From Brachyspira alvinipulli ATCC 51933 (GTDB lineage: Bacteria; Spirochaetota; Brachyspiria; Brachyspirales; Brachyspiraceae): 64,000 bases of DNA. Under the pieces are notes generated by a model. That model did no database searches. It was given only the letters and a program-made list of their open reading frames with translations, and was not told the DNA's origin. Positions 26,584 to 35,955 of the stretch are shown here, piece by piece; the first letter of the stretch is position 1; every line of letters begins with the position of its first letter. The position numbers and the translations under genes are program-made. Where the stretch lies: positions 499,112-563,111 of the forward strand of contig NZ_KI912403.1 of the NCBI RefSeq assembly GCF_000518245.1, written 5' to 3'.

Positions 26584-27345
26584 ATGTTGGAAGTAAATAA
26601 ATTATCATTTTCTTATAACAAACAGGATAAAATACTGCATGATATATCTTTCAATGTTGAAGAAGGTGAAATTTTATGTATATTAGGTCCTAACGGATGC
26701 GGAAAAACTACTTTATTAAAATCATTATGTAAAATAACAGATTTTGAAGGAAATATATATATAGACGGAGAGAATATAAAAAATAAAGATAGAATATACA
26801 TCTCAAAAAAAATAGCATTTATGAGTCAAATGTCTGATATATATTTTGATTATAATGTTTATGATACTGTGATGTTGGGAAGATACTCAAATTTTGCTGA
26901 TAAATTATTTTTAATGCCTAAAGAAGAGGATAAAAAAATTGTACTAAATTATATTGATAAATTAAATTTGAATCATTTAAAAAATAAATCAATAAAAGAA
27001 ATTTCAGGGGGAGAACTCCAGAGAGTATTTCTGGCTATGATTTTCAGTCAAAATCCAAATATTATATTATTAGATGAGCCTACTAATCATTTAGATATAA
27101 ACAGTCAGATAGAACTTATTAATAATTTAAAAGAATGGGTTCATAATAATAAAAAAAAGTCTTTAATAGCTGTTTTGCATGATATAAGTACTGCATTAAA
27201 TTTTGCTGATAAAATATTGATTTTAAAAGAAGGAAGAAAAGAATATTTTGGGGAAGTAAAAAACTTTGACATTAATATACTTAATGAAATTTATAATATA
27301 AATTTAAAAAAATATATGAAATCATTATTAGAAATATGGAAGTAA
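26584..27345 (+). CDS. FecE/BtuD-type ABC transporter ATPase
   Basis: The 253-residue ATP-binding subunit shows Walker A GPNGCGKTT near 34-42, a Q-loop in AFMSQMSD, signature ISGGELQRV near 142-150, Walker B IILLDEPTNHLD and the switch histidine in IAVLHDISTAL. This matches the FecE/FhuC/BtuD group. It follows the FecCD permease by 11 bases and has no other partner nearby. The transcript ends before the Bfd-like gene, which has its own promoter. Substrate is iron-chelate or cobalamin by family only. Confidence 0.88.
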   Translation: MLEVNKLSFSYNKQDKILHDISFNVEEGEILCILGPNGCGKTTLLKSLCKITDFEGNIYIDGENIKNKDRIYISKKIAFMSQMSDIYFDYNVYDTVMLGRYSNFADKLFLMPKEEDKKIVLNYIDKLNLNHLKNKSIKEISGGELQRVFLAMIFSQNPNIILLDEPTNHLDINSQIELINNLKEWVHNNKKKSLIAVLHDISTALNFADKILILKEGRKEYFGEVKNFDINILNEIYNINLKKYMKSLLEIWK

Positions 27346-27356
27346 TAAATTTGTAC

Positions 27357-27384
27357 TTGATATTTATTTATTGAATGTTATAAT
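27357..27384 (+). promoter_or_regulatory. Promoter for the Bfd-like gene and nif genes
   Basis: TTGATA (27357-27362) and TATAAT (27379-27384) are 16 bases apart, about 85 bases before the small ferredoxin-like gene. Confidence 0.55.
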
Positions 27385-27468
27385 ATTCTAACAATGAAGG
27401 TTATAAAGTAGATTAATTAATTTTTCTATTTTATATAAATCACAAAATATAAAAAAGGAGAATTTAGA

Positions 27469-27648
27469 ATGGCTGGTGATAAAACATTATGTTTTTGTAT
27501 GGCTGTAACAGAGAAGCAAGTTAGGGACGCTATTATTTCAAAAAAATTAAAAACTGTAGAAGAAGTCTCTAAAGCTACTAAAGCAGGAACTGGATGCGGT
27601 GGATGTAAAGACGCTATTCAAAAAATTTTAAACGAAATCAATAAATAA
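27469..27648 (+). CDS. Small Bfd-like [2Fe-2S] protein
   Basis: The 59-residue product is a stand-alone BFD-type iron-sulfur domain: C8-x-C10 near the N-terminus and C43-x2-C46 after a GTGCGGC turn, with the helix TEKQVRDAIISKK between them. This four-Cys pattern binds a [2Fe-2S] cluster. The same fold occurs as the middle domain of the NifU protein encoded just downstream (C138, C140, C173, C176), and the two share the block LKTVEEV. GGAG lies 7 bases before the ATG. It probably supplies or stores clusters or electrons for Fe-S assembly. The partner is inferred from position only. Confidence 0.8.
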   Translation: MAGDKTLCFCMAVTEKQVRDAIISKKLKTVEEVSKATKAGTGCGGCKDAIQKILNEINK

Positions 27649-27683
27649 ATTTTATCAAAAATTTAATATTATTTTTATATTCC

Positions 27684-27723
27684 AATAATTAATATACATA
27701 GTAATTATAGTATATTAATAATT
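27684..27723. repeat. Inverted repeat upstream of nifU
   Basis: Arms at 27684-27697 and 27710-27723 are complementary over 13 of 14 bases with a 12-base spacer. No T-run follows, so it is more likely an operator or an mRNA leader structure than a terminator. Confidence 0.5.
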
Positions 27724-27744
27724 AACTTAGATGGAGGTAGGAAC

Positions 27745-28578
27745 ATGTGGGAATATACAGATAAGGTAAAGGATCATTTTATAAATCCTAGAAATGTGGG
27801 AGAAATAAAGAATCCTGATGCTGAGGCTATGACCGGAAGTATTGTATGCGGTGATGCACTAAAATTAACATTAAAAATAAATAAAGATACTGAAGTTATA
27901 GAGGATGCAAAATTCCAAACATTCGGATGTGCTTCTGCAATAGCAAGCAGCAGTATACTTACAGAAATGATTAAAGGAAAAACTCTTGATGAGGCTAAAA
28001 AAATAACAAATAAAGATATAGCTATGGAATTAGGAGGACTTCCTGAAGAGAAAATGCATTGTTCTGTTATGGGAATGGAAACTTTGGAAAAAGCTATTAA
28101 TAATTACAGAGGTATAGCTACTAATGAAGATGAACATGATGAAGGAGCTATAATTTGTAAATGTTTCGGCATAACAGATACTAAAATAAAAAGAGCTATA
28201 AGGGAAAATAAATTAAAAACTGTAGAAGAGGTAACATTCTATACTAAAGCAGGAGGAGGATGCGGAGCTTGTAAAGTTAAAATAGAAGATATTTTAAATG
28301 AAGAATTGGCAGATATGGAAAGAGAAGCCAAAAATGCTCCTATGACTACTGTTCAAAAAATAAAAAAAATAGAAGAGGCTTTAGAAAGAGTTATTAACCC
28401 TATGCTCAAAATGGATGGAGGAAGCTGCAGACTTGTGGATGTTGATGGAAATAAGGTTATGATAGAATTTAAAGGAGCATGTTCTTCTTGTGCTTCTTCA
28501 AAAAATACTTTGAAAGGCTTTGTTGAACCAAAAATAAAAGAGTTAGTTCATAAAGACTTAGAAGTAGTTGGAGTGTAA
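27745..28578 (+). CDS. nifU: NifU-type Fe-S cluster scaffold
   Basis: The 277-residue protein has the three-domain NifU layout: an IscU-like N-terminal scaffold with the cluster-binding cysteines C35, C62 and C106, a central Bfd [2Fe-2S] domain with C138, C140, C173 and C176, and a C-terminal Nfu domain with C246-x2-C249. The protein receives sulfur from the cysteine desulfurase encoded immediately downstream and builds Fe-S clusters in the cytoplasm. GGAGGT precedes the ATG. The full three-domain form is typical of NIF-type systems in anaerobes rather than ISC. No nitrogenase gene is present, so it serves general Fe-S assembly. Confidence 0.93.
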   Translation: MWEYTDKVKDHFINPRNVGEIKNPDAEAMTGSIVCGDALKLTLKINKDTEVIEDAKFQTFGCASAIASSSILTEMIKGKTLDEAKKITNKDIAMELGGLPEEKMHCSVMGMETLEKAINNYRGIATNEDEHDEGAIICKCFGITDTKIKRAIRENKLKTVEEVTFYTKAGGGCGACKVKIEDILNEELADMEREAKNAPMTTVQKIKKIEEALERVINPMLKMDGGSCRLVDVDGNKVMIEFKGACSSCASSKNTLKGFVEPKIKELVHKDLEVVGV

Positions 28579-28579
28579 T

Positions 28580-29749
28580 ATGTCAGAAAATAAAAAAATA
28601 ATATATTTAGACAATAATGCTACTACAAGAGTATATGAAGAAGTATTGGAGGCCATGCTTCCATATTTTAAAGACCAATATTTTAACCCTTCAAGTATGT
28701 ATACTTCAGCAGGAAATGTACATAAACAAATGGAAAAAGGAAGGGAGCAAGTAGCTGATTTTTTAGGATGTGATCCTATTGAGGTATGTTTTATATCATG
28801 CGGAAGTGAAGGTGATAATATGGCAATAAGGGGAACTATAGACGCCTACCCTACTAAAAATCATATTATTACAACTAAAGTTGAACATCCTGCTGTAATA
28901 GAGACTTGTAAAGATTTAGAAAGACATGGATACAGAGTAACATATCTCCCTGTTGATAATGATGGCAATATAGATTTAGATGAATTAAAAAGTGCAGTAA
29001 ATGAAAATACTGCTATAGTTTCTATAATGTATGCCAATAATGAAACAGGTGTAATTTTCCCTATTAAAGAAATAGGAGAGATAGTAAAAAATGCTGGTTC
29101 TGTATTCCATGTTGATGCTGTTCAGGCTGCAGGAAAATTACCTTTAAACATGAAAAATGAACCTTATATTGATATGCTTACAATTGCAGGTCATAAAATA
29201 CATGCCCCTAAAGGTATAGGTGCTTTATATATCAAAAATGGTACAAAGTTAAGAACTGTACAAACAGGCGGACATCAGGAAAGAGGCCGTAGAGCAGGTA
29301 CCGAAAATGTGCCTTATATCATTGGTTTAGGAAAGGCAGCCTCTATGGTAAAAACAGAGCTTCCTAAATTTAATGAACATACAGCAAAATTAAGAGACAC
29401 TTTAGAAGCAGAAGTATCTAAAAGAATAACAGATATTAAAATAAATGGAAAAGGTGCTAATAGAGTAAGCAATACTACAAATATAAGCTTTAAAAATATA
29501 GAAGGAGAAGCTGTACTTTTATTGTTAGATGGATATGGTATATGCTGTTCAAGCGGAAGTGCCTGTTCTTCTGGTACATTAGAGCCTTCTCCTGTACTTC
29601 AAGCTATGGGAGTGCCTTTTGAATATGCTCATAGTTCTACAAGATTTTCTATGTCATTAGATAACACTATGGAAGATATAATGTACACAGCTGATGCAGT
29701 AGAAAAAATCGTAGCTAGACTTAGAGATATTTCACCTTACAGAAATTAA
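28580..29749 (+). CDS. nifS: Cysteine desulfurase, NifS type
   Basis: The 389-residue PLP enzyme releases sulfur from cysteine for Fe-S assembly. Key elements are the opening IYLDNNATTR, the PLP-lysine block IAGHKIHAPKGIGALYI near 200-216, the substrate block GGHQERGRRAGTENV and the active cysteine loop CCSSGSACSSG near 320-330. A TTG at 28568 would add four residues, but the ATG at 28580 has GGAG at a good distance and matches the usual start. It begins one base after the nifU stop codon, so it is coupled to nifU. The operon ends at a hairpin terminator. Confidence 0.93.
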   Translation: MSENKKIIYLDNNATTRVYEEVLEAMLPYFKDQYFNPSSMYTSAGNVHKQMEKGREQVADFLGCDPIEVCFISCGSEGDNMAIRGTIDAYPTKNHIITTKVEHPAVIETCKDLERHGYRVTYLPVDNDGNIDLDELKSAVNENTAIVSIMYANNETGVIFPIKEIGEIVKNAGSVFHVDAVQAAGKLPLNMKNEPYIDMLTIAGHKIHAPKGIGALYIKNGTKLRTVQTGGHQERGRRAGTENVPYIIGLGKAASMVKTELPKFNEHTAKLRDTLEAEVSKRITDIKINGKGANRVSNTTNISFKNIEGEAVLLLLDGYGICCSSGSACSSGTLEPSPVLQAMGVPFEYAHSSTRFSMSLDNTMEDIMYTADAVEKIVARLRDISPYRN

Positions 29750-29769
29750 AAATTAAATCTAAATATTAT

Positions 29770-29798
29770 AACCCATCTTATATGATGGGTTTTTCTTT
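29770..29798 (+). terminator. Rho-independent terminator of nifUS
   Basis: The stem AACCCATC/GATGGGTT, with a loop of six, is followed by TTTCTTTTTTT on the plus strand. Confidence 0.85.
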
Positions 29799-29851
29799 TT
29801 TTATAAAAATACAAAAAAATATACTTTTTGAATATAAATGTTCAATTTGTA

Positions 29852-29880
29852 TTGACTTCATAACCATAATTCCATATAAT
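29852..29880 (+). promoter_or_regulatory. Promoter of the amidohydrolase operon
   Basis: TTGACT (29852-29857) and TATAAT (29875-29880) have the ideal 17-base spacing. The start codon of the M20 gene lies 38 bases downstream behind AAGGGG. Confidence 0.75.
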
Positions 29881-29917
29881 ATTTATCAATTAAAAAATTT
29901 TTTTAAGGGGTATTATT

Positions 29918-31069
29918 ATGGGGTATCAAGAATTAAATGATATCATAGTTTCCATGAGAAGAGATTTGCACCAAATACCAGAAGTTGGTACAGATCTTCC
30001 TCAAACAAAAAGTTATGTTATGAACAAATTAAAAGAACTTGGACTTTCACCTGTTGAATGTTCATTAGATTCTGGTATAGTATGCGATATAGGAGACTCT
30101 AGTTCAGGCAATATAGTTGGAATAAGAGCTGATATGGATGCTTTACCTATAGTAGAAGAAACAGGATGCGATTATGCCTCTAAAAACGGTAATATGCATG
30201 CTTGCGGACATGATGCTCATACTGCTTGTCTTTTAGGTGCTGCTAATTATTTATTGGAAAACAAATCAAGATTAAAAGGTGCTGTAAGATTAGTTTTCCA
30301 AACAGCTGAAGAGATTACTAAAGGTGCTAACAATTTAATAAATGATGGTTTATTAAATGGTGTTAAAGCTATAGTTGGAACTCATGTAGGTACTATAGCT
30401 ACAGATGTACCTAATGGAGAATTCGTGCTTCAAGGCGGACCTTTAATGGCATCAAACGATAGATTTGCAATAAAAGTTATAGGAAAAGGATCTCACGGAG
30501 CATATCCTCATTCAGGAGTTGATCCTATTTTAACATCAAGTCAAATAATACAAGGACTTTATAATATAAAAAGCAGAGAAATATTGGCTACAGATGCTAC
30601 TGTAATTTCTGTATGTATAATTCATGCCGGAAGTCAATATAATATAATACCTGCTGAGGTAACTATAGAAGGTACTTTCAGAACATTCAGTGAAGAAAAT
30701 AGAAGATTTATAGGAAGCAGAATAAAAGAGATAGCAGAATCTATAGCTATTGCAAACAGAGCTAAAGCAGAAGTTGAAATAGTATGGGGATGTCCTCCTG
30801 TTATCAATGATAATCAAATAGCTGAACAATTAAGTCAGGTTTGTAAAGAACTTGGATTTAAAAAAGCTGCTCCTTTTGTACCATCTATGGGAGGAGAAGA
30901 TTTTTCAGAATATCAGCATAAAATGCCTGGAGTATTCATATTCTTCTCAACAATGACAGAAAAGAATATACCTCACCATAACAGCAAATTTGAAATAGAT
31001 GAATCAAAATTATATCAGCCGTCTGTTTTAATGAGCGAATGGGCTATAAAATATTTAGGAGATAAATAA
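29918..31069 (+). CDS. M20-family amidohydrolase (N-acyl amino acid or peptide hydrolase)
   Basis: The 383-residue product has the M20 metal site: ADMDALP near 72-78, MHACGHDAHTA near 94-104, ETAEEITKGA near 130-139, a dimerisation-domain block GKGSHGAYPH and a late GGEDFSEY near 327. This layout matches the amidohydrolase/carboxypeptidase branch that removes acyl groups from amino acids, aminobenzoyl-glutamate or indole-acetyl conjugates. It overlaps the next gene by one base and shares its strong promoter. With the two downstream membrane proteins it forms a unit that may import and hydrolyse an acylated amino acid. The substrate is unknown. Confidence 0.88.
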   Translation: MGYQELNDIIVSMRRDLHQIPEVGTDLPQTKSYVMNKLKELGLSPVECSLDSGIVCDIGDSSSGNIVGIRADMDALPIVEETGCDYASKNGNMHACGHDAHTACLLGAANYLLENKSRLKGAVRLVFQTAEEITKGANNLINDGLLNGVKAIVGTHVGTIATDVPNGEFVLQGGPLMASNDRFAIKVIGKGSHGAYPHSGVDPILTSSQIIQGLYNIKSREILATDATVISVCIIHAGSQYNIIPAEVTIEGTFRTFSEENRRFIGSRIKEIAESIAIANRAKAEVEIVWGCPPVINDNQIAEQLSQVCKELGFKKAAPFVPSMGGEDFSEYQHKMPGVFIFFSTMTEKNIPHHNSKFEIDESKLYQPSVLMSEWAIKYLGDK

Positions 31070-31794
31070 TGAATGAAGAGATTTTAAGGATAGCCAATCA
31101 GGCGATATTATGGCCTTTATGTGCTGTAGTAGTTATTATTTCTTTAGTACAGGCTATTCTATATACAAGATTAGCTAATAAAACAGCAAAAACTTTAGGA
31201 ATATCAAGCGATACTTGTAAAAAGGCTTTCAGAGCCGGTTTGCTTACTGCAATAGGTCCTGCCATATCTGGTTTTATAGTTATGGTTGGTATGATATCTG
31301 TAATAGGTGCTCCAATGAGTTGGATGCGTCTTTCTATAATAGGTGCTGCTACAACAGAAATGGCTGGTGCTCAATTTGGTGCTGAAGCTATGGGAGTTAA
31401 ATTCGGTGGACCTGATTATACAGAAGTAGCATTAATTGTATCTTGGATAACTATGGCTGCAAATGGATGCGGATGGTTAATATCTGCTTCTATATTAGGA
31501 AGTAAATTAGAAGGTTTAAGACAAAAGATATCTGGAGGAAACCAAGCAGGATTAGCTTTATTATCTGCTGCATCAATGGTTGCTGTATTTGGTAATTTAG
31601 CTTCCGGATATTTACCAAAAATGGATACTGCAGCTTCTGTATTAGCCGCTGCTGCTGCTATGTTTGTACTTCTTAAATATGTATCAAAAACTAAAATTGG
31701 TCAAAAAATAAAAGAATATAATCTAGGAATTGCGATGATTTTCGGAATGATAGTTGCATTAATTGTTAAAATGACTGTAATGGGAGGAGCTTAA
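31069..31794 (+). CDS. DUF5058-like integral membrane protein
   Basis: The 241-residue protein has about six transmembrane segments with a Gly/Ala-rich centre: AGLLTAIGPAISGFIVMVGMISVIGAP and WITMAANGCGWLISASILGS. The overall look matches the DUF5058 family as I recall it. The start ATG overlaps the stop of the M20 gene by one base, so translation is coupled. The next gene begins two bases after it ends. Two small membrane proteins tightly coupled to a soluble hydrolase suggest a two-component permease for the hydrolase substrate. This function is inference and no experimental relative is known to me. Confidence 0.6.
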   Translation: MNEEILRIANQAILWPLCAVVVIISLVQAILYTRLANKTAKTLGISSDTCKKAFRAGLLTAIGPAISGFIVMVGMISVIGAPMSWMRLSIIGAATTEMAGAQFGAEAMGVKFGGPDYTEVALIVSWITMAANGCGWLISASILGSKLEGLRQKISGGNQAGLALLSAASMVAVFGNLASGYLPKMDTAASVLAAAAAMFVLLKYVSKTKIGQKIKEYNLGIAMIFGMIVALIVKMTVMGGA

Positions 31795-31796
31795 TT

Positions 31797-32459
31797 ATGG
31801 ATGATAAAGAATTTGCCAAGATATGGAATGGTCCTGTTAATTTAATAGGACGTGTTACATTGCTATCTGCTGTTGTAGCATCATTCTTTCCTGTTACTTA
31901 TTTAATGATAAGCCACCATATATTTCCTCCTATAGATGTTGTTTTAAAGGCTTGGATTTTAGTTGCTTCTTCTTATGGAGTAATGTATATACTTGAACCT
32001 ATAAGTTATTATCCTGTTTTAGGTTTATCCGGAACTTACATGAATTTCTTATCAGGAAACGGAGGAAACATGAGAGTACCTGCTGCTGCATGTGCTTTGG
32101 ATGTAACAGAAACACCTCCTGGAACAAGAAATGTAGAAATAATATCAGCATTAGGTATAGCAGGTTCTATAATAACAAATTTATTTTTTGTTACTTTAGC
32201 TGCTGTATTAGGAGCTGCAATATTAAATGCTGTTCCTGCAATTATTGCTGATGCTTTCAAATCTTATGCTGTACCTGCTGTATTTGGTGCTGTATTAATG
32301 CAGTTTGGAATTAAATATCCTAAATTATTAATATTTGGATTAGGTGTTCCTTTAGCATGTAAATTATTATTACCTTCAATGCCAGCATTTGCTGTTACCT
32401 TGTCTGGTTTAATAATAACTATAGTAGCATCAAAATTTATGTATAAAGTACAAAGCTAA
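31797..32459 (+). CDS. Integral membrane protein paired with the DUF5058-like protein
   Basis: The 220-residue protein has about five hydrophobic helices. Conspicuous is a polar conserved-looking loop GLSGTYMNFLSGNGGNMRVPAAACALDVTETPPGTRN near 77-112 between membrane segments. This could line a substrate path. It starts two bases after its partner gene and ends the three-gene operon at a terminator. It resembles no named transporter family that I can identify. Paired association with DUF5058-like and M20 genes is the only functional clue. Confidence 0.55.
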   Translation: MDDKEFAKIWNGPVNLIGRVTLLSAVVASFFPVTYLMISHHIFPPIDVVLKAWILVASSYGVMYILEPISYYPVLGLSGTYMNFLSGNGGNMRVPAAACALDVTETPPGTRNVEIISALGIAGSIITNLFFVTLAAVLGAAILNAVPAIIADAFKSYAVPAVFGAVLMQFGIKYPKLLIFGLGVPLACKLLLPSMPAFAVTLSGLIITIVASKFMYKVQS

Positions 32460-32481
32460 AATAAAGTTTTGAAGATTATTA

Positions 32482-32520
32482 AAGCCTGTCATAAAACTTG
32501 TTATGATGGGCTTTTCTTTT
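32482..32520 (+). terminator. Rho-independent terminator of the M20 operon
   Basis: A 13-bp stem with two G-T pairs (32482-32494 with 32501-32513) is followed by TTCTTTT. Confidence 0.85.
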
Positions 32521-32690
32521 TATAATTAATAGTCAAATCATATAAAACCTCTTATAGTTCTTATTTTATATTAATTATTTTTTTTAGTCATCTTTTAAAA
32601 TGTTGTATATAAAAAACAATCAAATATAATTTTAGTTTACCAAAATATACATTTAAAAAATTAAAATCAGGTAAATAAAATTAATCATAT

Positions 32691-33287
32691 ATGAAAAAAC
32701 TTTTTTATTTATTATATTTCATTGTATTAATATCATGCACAACAACTAATAAAGTTTATATAATAGAAAATGAAAATGATAAAAAACATTTTGTTAAAAT
32801 AAACCGAGTAGAATATTTAAAGCCTAATATAATCTACAATATAAACGGTACACAATATAGTACAGATTATCTTTCAAGAATATATAAAGTAACAAGAAAA
32901 GAAACTTTAATTTTATCAAATGCAAGCAGAAATAATTATGCACAGAGAAAAATTGTAGAATTATACGGCATAAAAGGAAATGATCATGGAGGACATATAA
33001 TAGGCAGGCAATTTGGTGGCTCTCCTAATATTGATAATCTAATTCCAATAAGCAAAGAATTAAATATAGGTGAAATGAAAGAAATGGAAACTCAATGGAG
33101 AGAAATTATAGAAAATGGGGATGAAGTTAAAGATATAATTATAAAAATAGATTATATATCTACTAATATAAGACCTAATATAATCAATATTAGTTATACA
33201 GTACAAAAAGAATATACCAATTATAAATTAATAAAAATATTCACAAATACATCAGAAAAACGCCCCAAAATTAACGAATCAAATTAA
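32691..33287 (+). CDS. Lipoprotein DNA/RNA non-specific endonuclease
   Basis: The 198-residue product has a lipoprotein signal peptide (lipobox ISC, Cys16). The mature domain resembles the DNA-entry/non-specific nuclease group (Endonuclea_NS_2 type): GNDHGGHIIGRQFGGSPNIDNLIPISKELN, with the catalytic His in the DxGH-like DHGGH, Asn in the metal site, then W at QWREII, and a strand set KDIIIKIDYISTNIRPNIINISY. It should cut nucleic acids at the cell surface or in the periplasm, perhaps for nucleotide scavenging. The Arg of DRGH is replaced by His-Gly. Its ATG lacks a good ribosome-binding site. The last codons overlap a bidirectional terminator. Confidence 0.65.
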   Translation: MKKLFYLLYFIVLISCTTTNKVYIIENENDKKHFVKINRVEYLKPNIIYNINGTQYSTDYLSRIYKVTRKETLILSNASRNNYAQRKIVELYGIKGNDHGGHIIGRQFGGSPNIDNLIPISKELNIGEMKEMETQWREIIENGDEVKDIIIKIDYISTNIRPNIINISYTVQKEYTNYKLIKIFTNTSEKRPKINESN

Positions 33288-33300
33288 TTCTGAAGCGTTT
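33258..33300. terminator. Bidirectional terminator overlapping the nuclease stop codon
   Basis: A 17-bp stem with three G-T pairs as read on the minus strand (33258-33274 with 33284-33300) lies between the convergent nuclease and clpC genes. The minus-strand read ends in GCGTTTTT. Confidence 0.8.
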
Positions 33301-33324
33301 AAAATATTTATAGGAGTATGTTAA

Positions 33325-35814
33325 CTAACTTTTAGATAATTCCTTATCCTCAGCTTTTAATGCCTTGGTATAAGAAAATATCAAAGAGCCATCATTAGCA
33401 TCAACATCAATAATATCACCATCTTCAATATTACCAAACAATATTTCTGTACTTATATAATCCTCTATTTCTTTTTGTATAGCTCTTCTTAAACTTCTAG
33501 CACCATACTTCTTATCGAATCCTTTATCTATTATATAAAGTTTAGCATCTTCTGTTAAGTTAATAACTATATTTCTATCTTTAATAGCTTCATTAAGTTC
33601 TTTAAGCATTATATTTATAATGTCTTTAAGATTATCTTTAGTAAGTGTATGGAATACTATAATATCATCTATTCTATTTAAAAATTCAGGATTAAAGTTT
33701 TGTTTTAATTCTTCTAAAGCAAAATTCTTTATATCATTAATATCCTTTTCGCTTCCAATAGCATTAAATCCTAAAGAACTGCCTTTAACTATATCTCTTG
33801 CACCTAAATTACTTGTTATAATTATTATAGTATTTGAGAAATCAACTTTTCTTCCAAAATTGTCAGTAAGCTGTCCTTCTTCAAGTACTTGTAAAAGTAT
33901 ATTAGTAACATCAGGATGTGCTTTCTCTATTTCATCAAATAAAATAAGCGAATAAGGTTTTCTTCTCACTTTCTCAGTAAGTCCACCTCCCTCTTCATAA
34001 CCAACATATCCTGGAGGAGCTCCTATAAGTCTGCTTACGGCAAACTTTTCCATAAACTCACTCATATCTATTCTAATTAATGCATCACTGTCACCAAACA
34101 TAAACTCAGCCAATACCTTAGCTAAAGCAGTTTTTCCAACACCAGTAGGTCCTAAGAATATAAAGCTGCCTAAAGGTTTTTTAGAAGTTTTAAGACCTGC
34201 CCTACTCCTTCTTATAGCCTTAGATATTGAAGCTATAGCCTCTTCCTGACCTATAACTTTTTGATGAAGCTCTTCTTCCATACCTATAAGTCTTTTACTT
34301 TCAGAGTTCAATAATCTCTTTATAGGTATATTAGTTATTTCAGATATAACATGTCTTATATCATCTTCTTCAATAAAAGTTTCTATTTTTTCACGTTCTT
34401 CACGCCATTTTTCCTCACGTTTAGCAAGCTCTTCCTGCAAAGCAGTGATTTCATCTCTTACTTTTGCAGCCTCTTCAAAATTCTGGTTATCAACCATATC
34501 TTTCTTTTGATTATTAAGCTCTTCTATTCTTTTTTCTATATCTTTAAACTCTTTAGGTCTAGTCATATTTATAAGTCTAGCCCTTGAACCTGCCTCATCT
34601 ATTAAATCTATAGCTTTATCAGGTAAATATCTCTCGAATATATATCTCTTACTTAAAACAGCAGCAGCAGTTATAGCTTCATCAGTATATTTTACTTTAT
34701 GATGTTCTTCATATTTAGGTTTTATTCCATTTAAAATTTCTATAGTATCATCTATACTAGGCTCTTCAACATTTATAGGCTGGAATCTCCTAACTAATGC
34801 ACCGTCTTTTTCTATATATTTTTTATATTCATTAATAGTAGTAGCACCTATACATTGAATTTCACCTCTTGAAAGAGCTGGTTTTAACATATTGGCAGCA
34901 TCTAAAGCACCCTCAGCACCGCCTGCTCCTATTAAAGTATGAAGCTCATCTATAAATATAATGATATTATTAGCCTTCTTAATCTCTAAAACAATATTTT
35001 TTATTCTCTCTTCAAATTCACCTCTGTATTTAGTACCTGCAACAACAGATGATAAATCTAAAGTTAAAACACGCTTTTTAAGAAGTATATCTGGAACATC
35101 AGCCGCTACTATCTTTTCAGCTAATCCTTCAACTATAGCAGTTTTACCAACTCCGGGCTCTCCTAATAATATAGGATTATTTTTCTTTCTTCTTGAAAGT
35201 ATCTGTACAACTCTCATAACTTCATTTTCTCTGCCTATAACTCTGTCTAAAGTTTTATCTCTAGCCATTTTAGTTAAATCTCTGGCAAATTGATCCAAAG
35301 TAGGAGTTTTTACTTTTTTTCCTGTATCTTCCTGATGCTGCACCTGTTCTGATGATGACATATTGCTATCAACAACACCAAGCATTTTTAATATTTCTTG
35401 TCTTAAAATAGTTAATTCAAGACCTAAGCTAGTAAGTACATTATAAGCTGTACCGCTTTCTTCTCTTAATAATCCAAGAAGTAAATGTTCTGTACCTATG
35501 TAATTATGTCCAAAAGCTCTAGCCTCTTCAGCTGATTTGCTTATAAGCTTTTGAACTCTTGGTGCAGTAGGTATTTTTCCAAATAACTTTGTAGGAGAAG
35601 ATTTTACCATTGAGGATTCTAACTCTATCTTTATTTTATCTAAATCTATTTTTAATCTTGTTAATACACGAGTTGCTAAAGCCTCTGGTTCACGCAATAA
35701 ACCTAATAAAACGTGCTCTGGGGTTATCATATCATGATTCAGTCTTTTTGCTTCTTCTTCAGCGTATAATTCTACAACTCTTTTAGCTTTACTTGTCAAA
35801 TGAAATTGAAACAT
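33325..35814 (-). CDS. clpC: ClpC-type AAA+ unfoldase of the Clp protease
   Basis: The 829-residue cytoplasmic ATPase has two N-terminal Clp repeats (residues about 1-145), a first AAA+ domain with Walker A GEPGVGKT (218-225), a UVR-type coiled-coil insert ([18 protein letters not shown] near 440) and a second AAA+ domain with [16 protein letters not shown] loop in the second domain matches the ClpP-binding loop, so it should feed a ClpP peptidase. Size and layout are those of ClpC, not ClpA or ClpB. clpP is not in the window. It follows an ECF sigma/anti-sigma-like pair and clpX on the same strand, which may place it in a stress-responsive unit. Confidence 0.93.
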   Translation of the reverse strand: MFQFHLTSKAKRVVELYAEEEAKRLNHDMITPEHVLLGLLREPEALATRVLTRLKIDLDKIKIELESSMVKSSPTKLFGKIPTAPRVQKLISKSAEEARAFGHNYIGTEHLLLGLLREESGTAYNVLTSLGLELTILRQEILKMLGVVDSNMSSSEQVQHQEDTGKKVKTPTLDQFARDLTKMARDKTLDRVIGRENEVMRVVQILSRRKKNNPILLGEPGVGKTAIVEGLAEKIVAADVPDILLKKRVLTLDLSSVVAGTKYRGEFEERIKNIVLEIKKANNIIIFIDELHTLIGAGGAEGALDAANMLKPALSRGEIQCIGATTINEYKKYIEKDGALVRRFQPINVEEPSIDDTIEILNGIKPKYEEHHKVKYTDEAITAAAVLSKRYIFERYLPDKAIDLIDEAGSRARLINMTRPKEFKDIEKRIEELNNQKKDMVDNQNFEEAAKVRDEITALQEELAKREEKWREEREKIETFIEEDDIRHVISEITNIPIKRLLNSESKRLIGMEEELHQKVIGQEEAIASISKAIRRSRAGLKTSKKPLGSFIFLGPTGVGKTALAKVLAEFMFGDSDALIRIDMSEFMEKFAVSRLIGAPPGYVGYEEGGGLTEKVRRKPYSLILFDEIEKAHPDVTNILLQVLEEGQLTDNFGRKVDFSNTIIIITSNLGARDIVKGSSLGFNAIGSEKDINDIKNFALEELKQNFNPEFLNRIDDIIVFHTLTKDNLKDIINIMLKELNEAIKDRNIVINLTEDAKLYIIDKGFDKKYGARSLRRAIQKEIEDYISTEILFGNIEDGDIIDVDANDGSLIFSYTKALKAEDKELSKS

Positions 35815-35955
35815 ACTATAATCCTACAAATTATTTTTATATTTTCTCAAAATAAATAAAAATCTAATTTTTATGATATTATCGGATATTATAAAAATAT
35901 AATAATATTCAAGATATAATTATACTAATGTATAATACCGTCAAACAAAAATAGA

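Noticed and set aside
28568..28579. TTG start for nifS four codons upstream
   Set aside because: It lies inside the nifU end, and the ATG at 28580 has a better ribosome-binding site and the usual N-terminus.
33620..35293. Plus-strand frames over clpC
   Set aside because: They are Ser- and Ile-rich shadows of the clpC coding strand without ribosome-binding sites.
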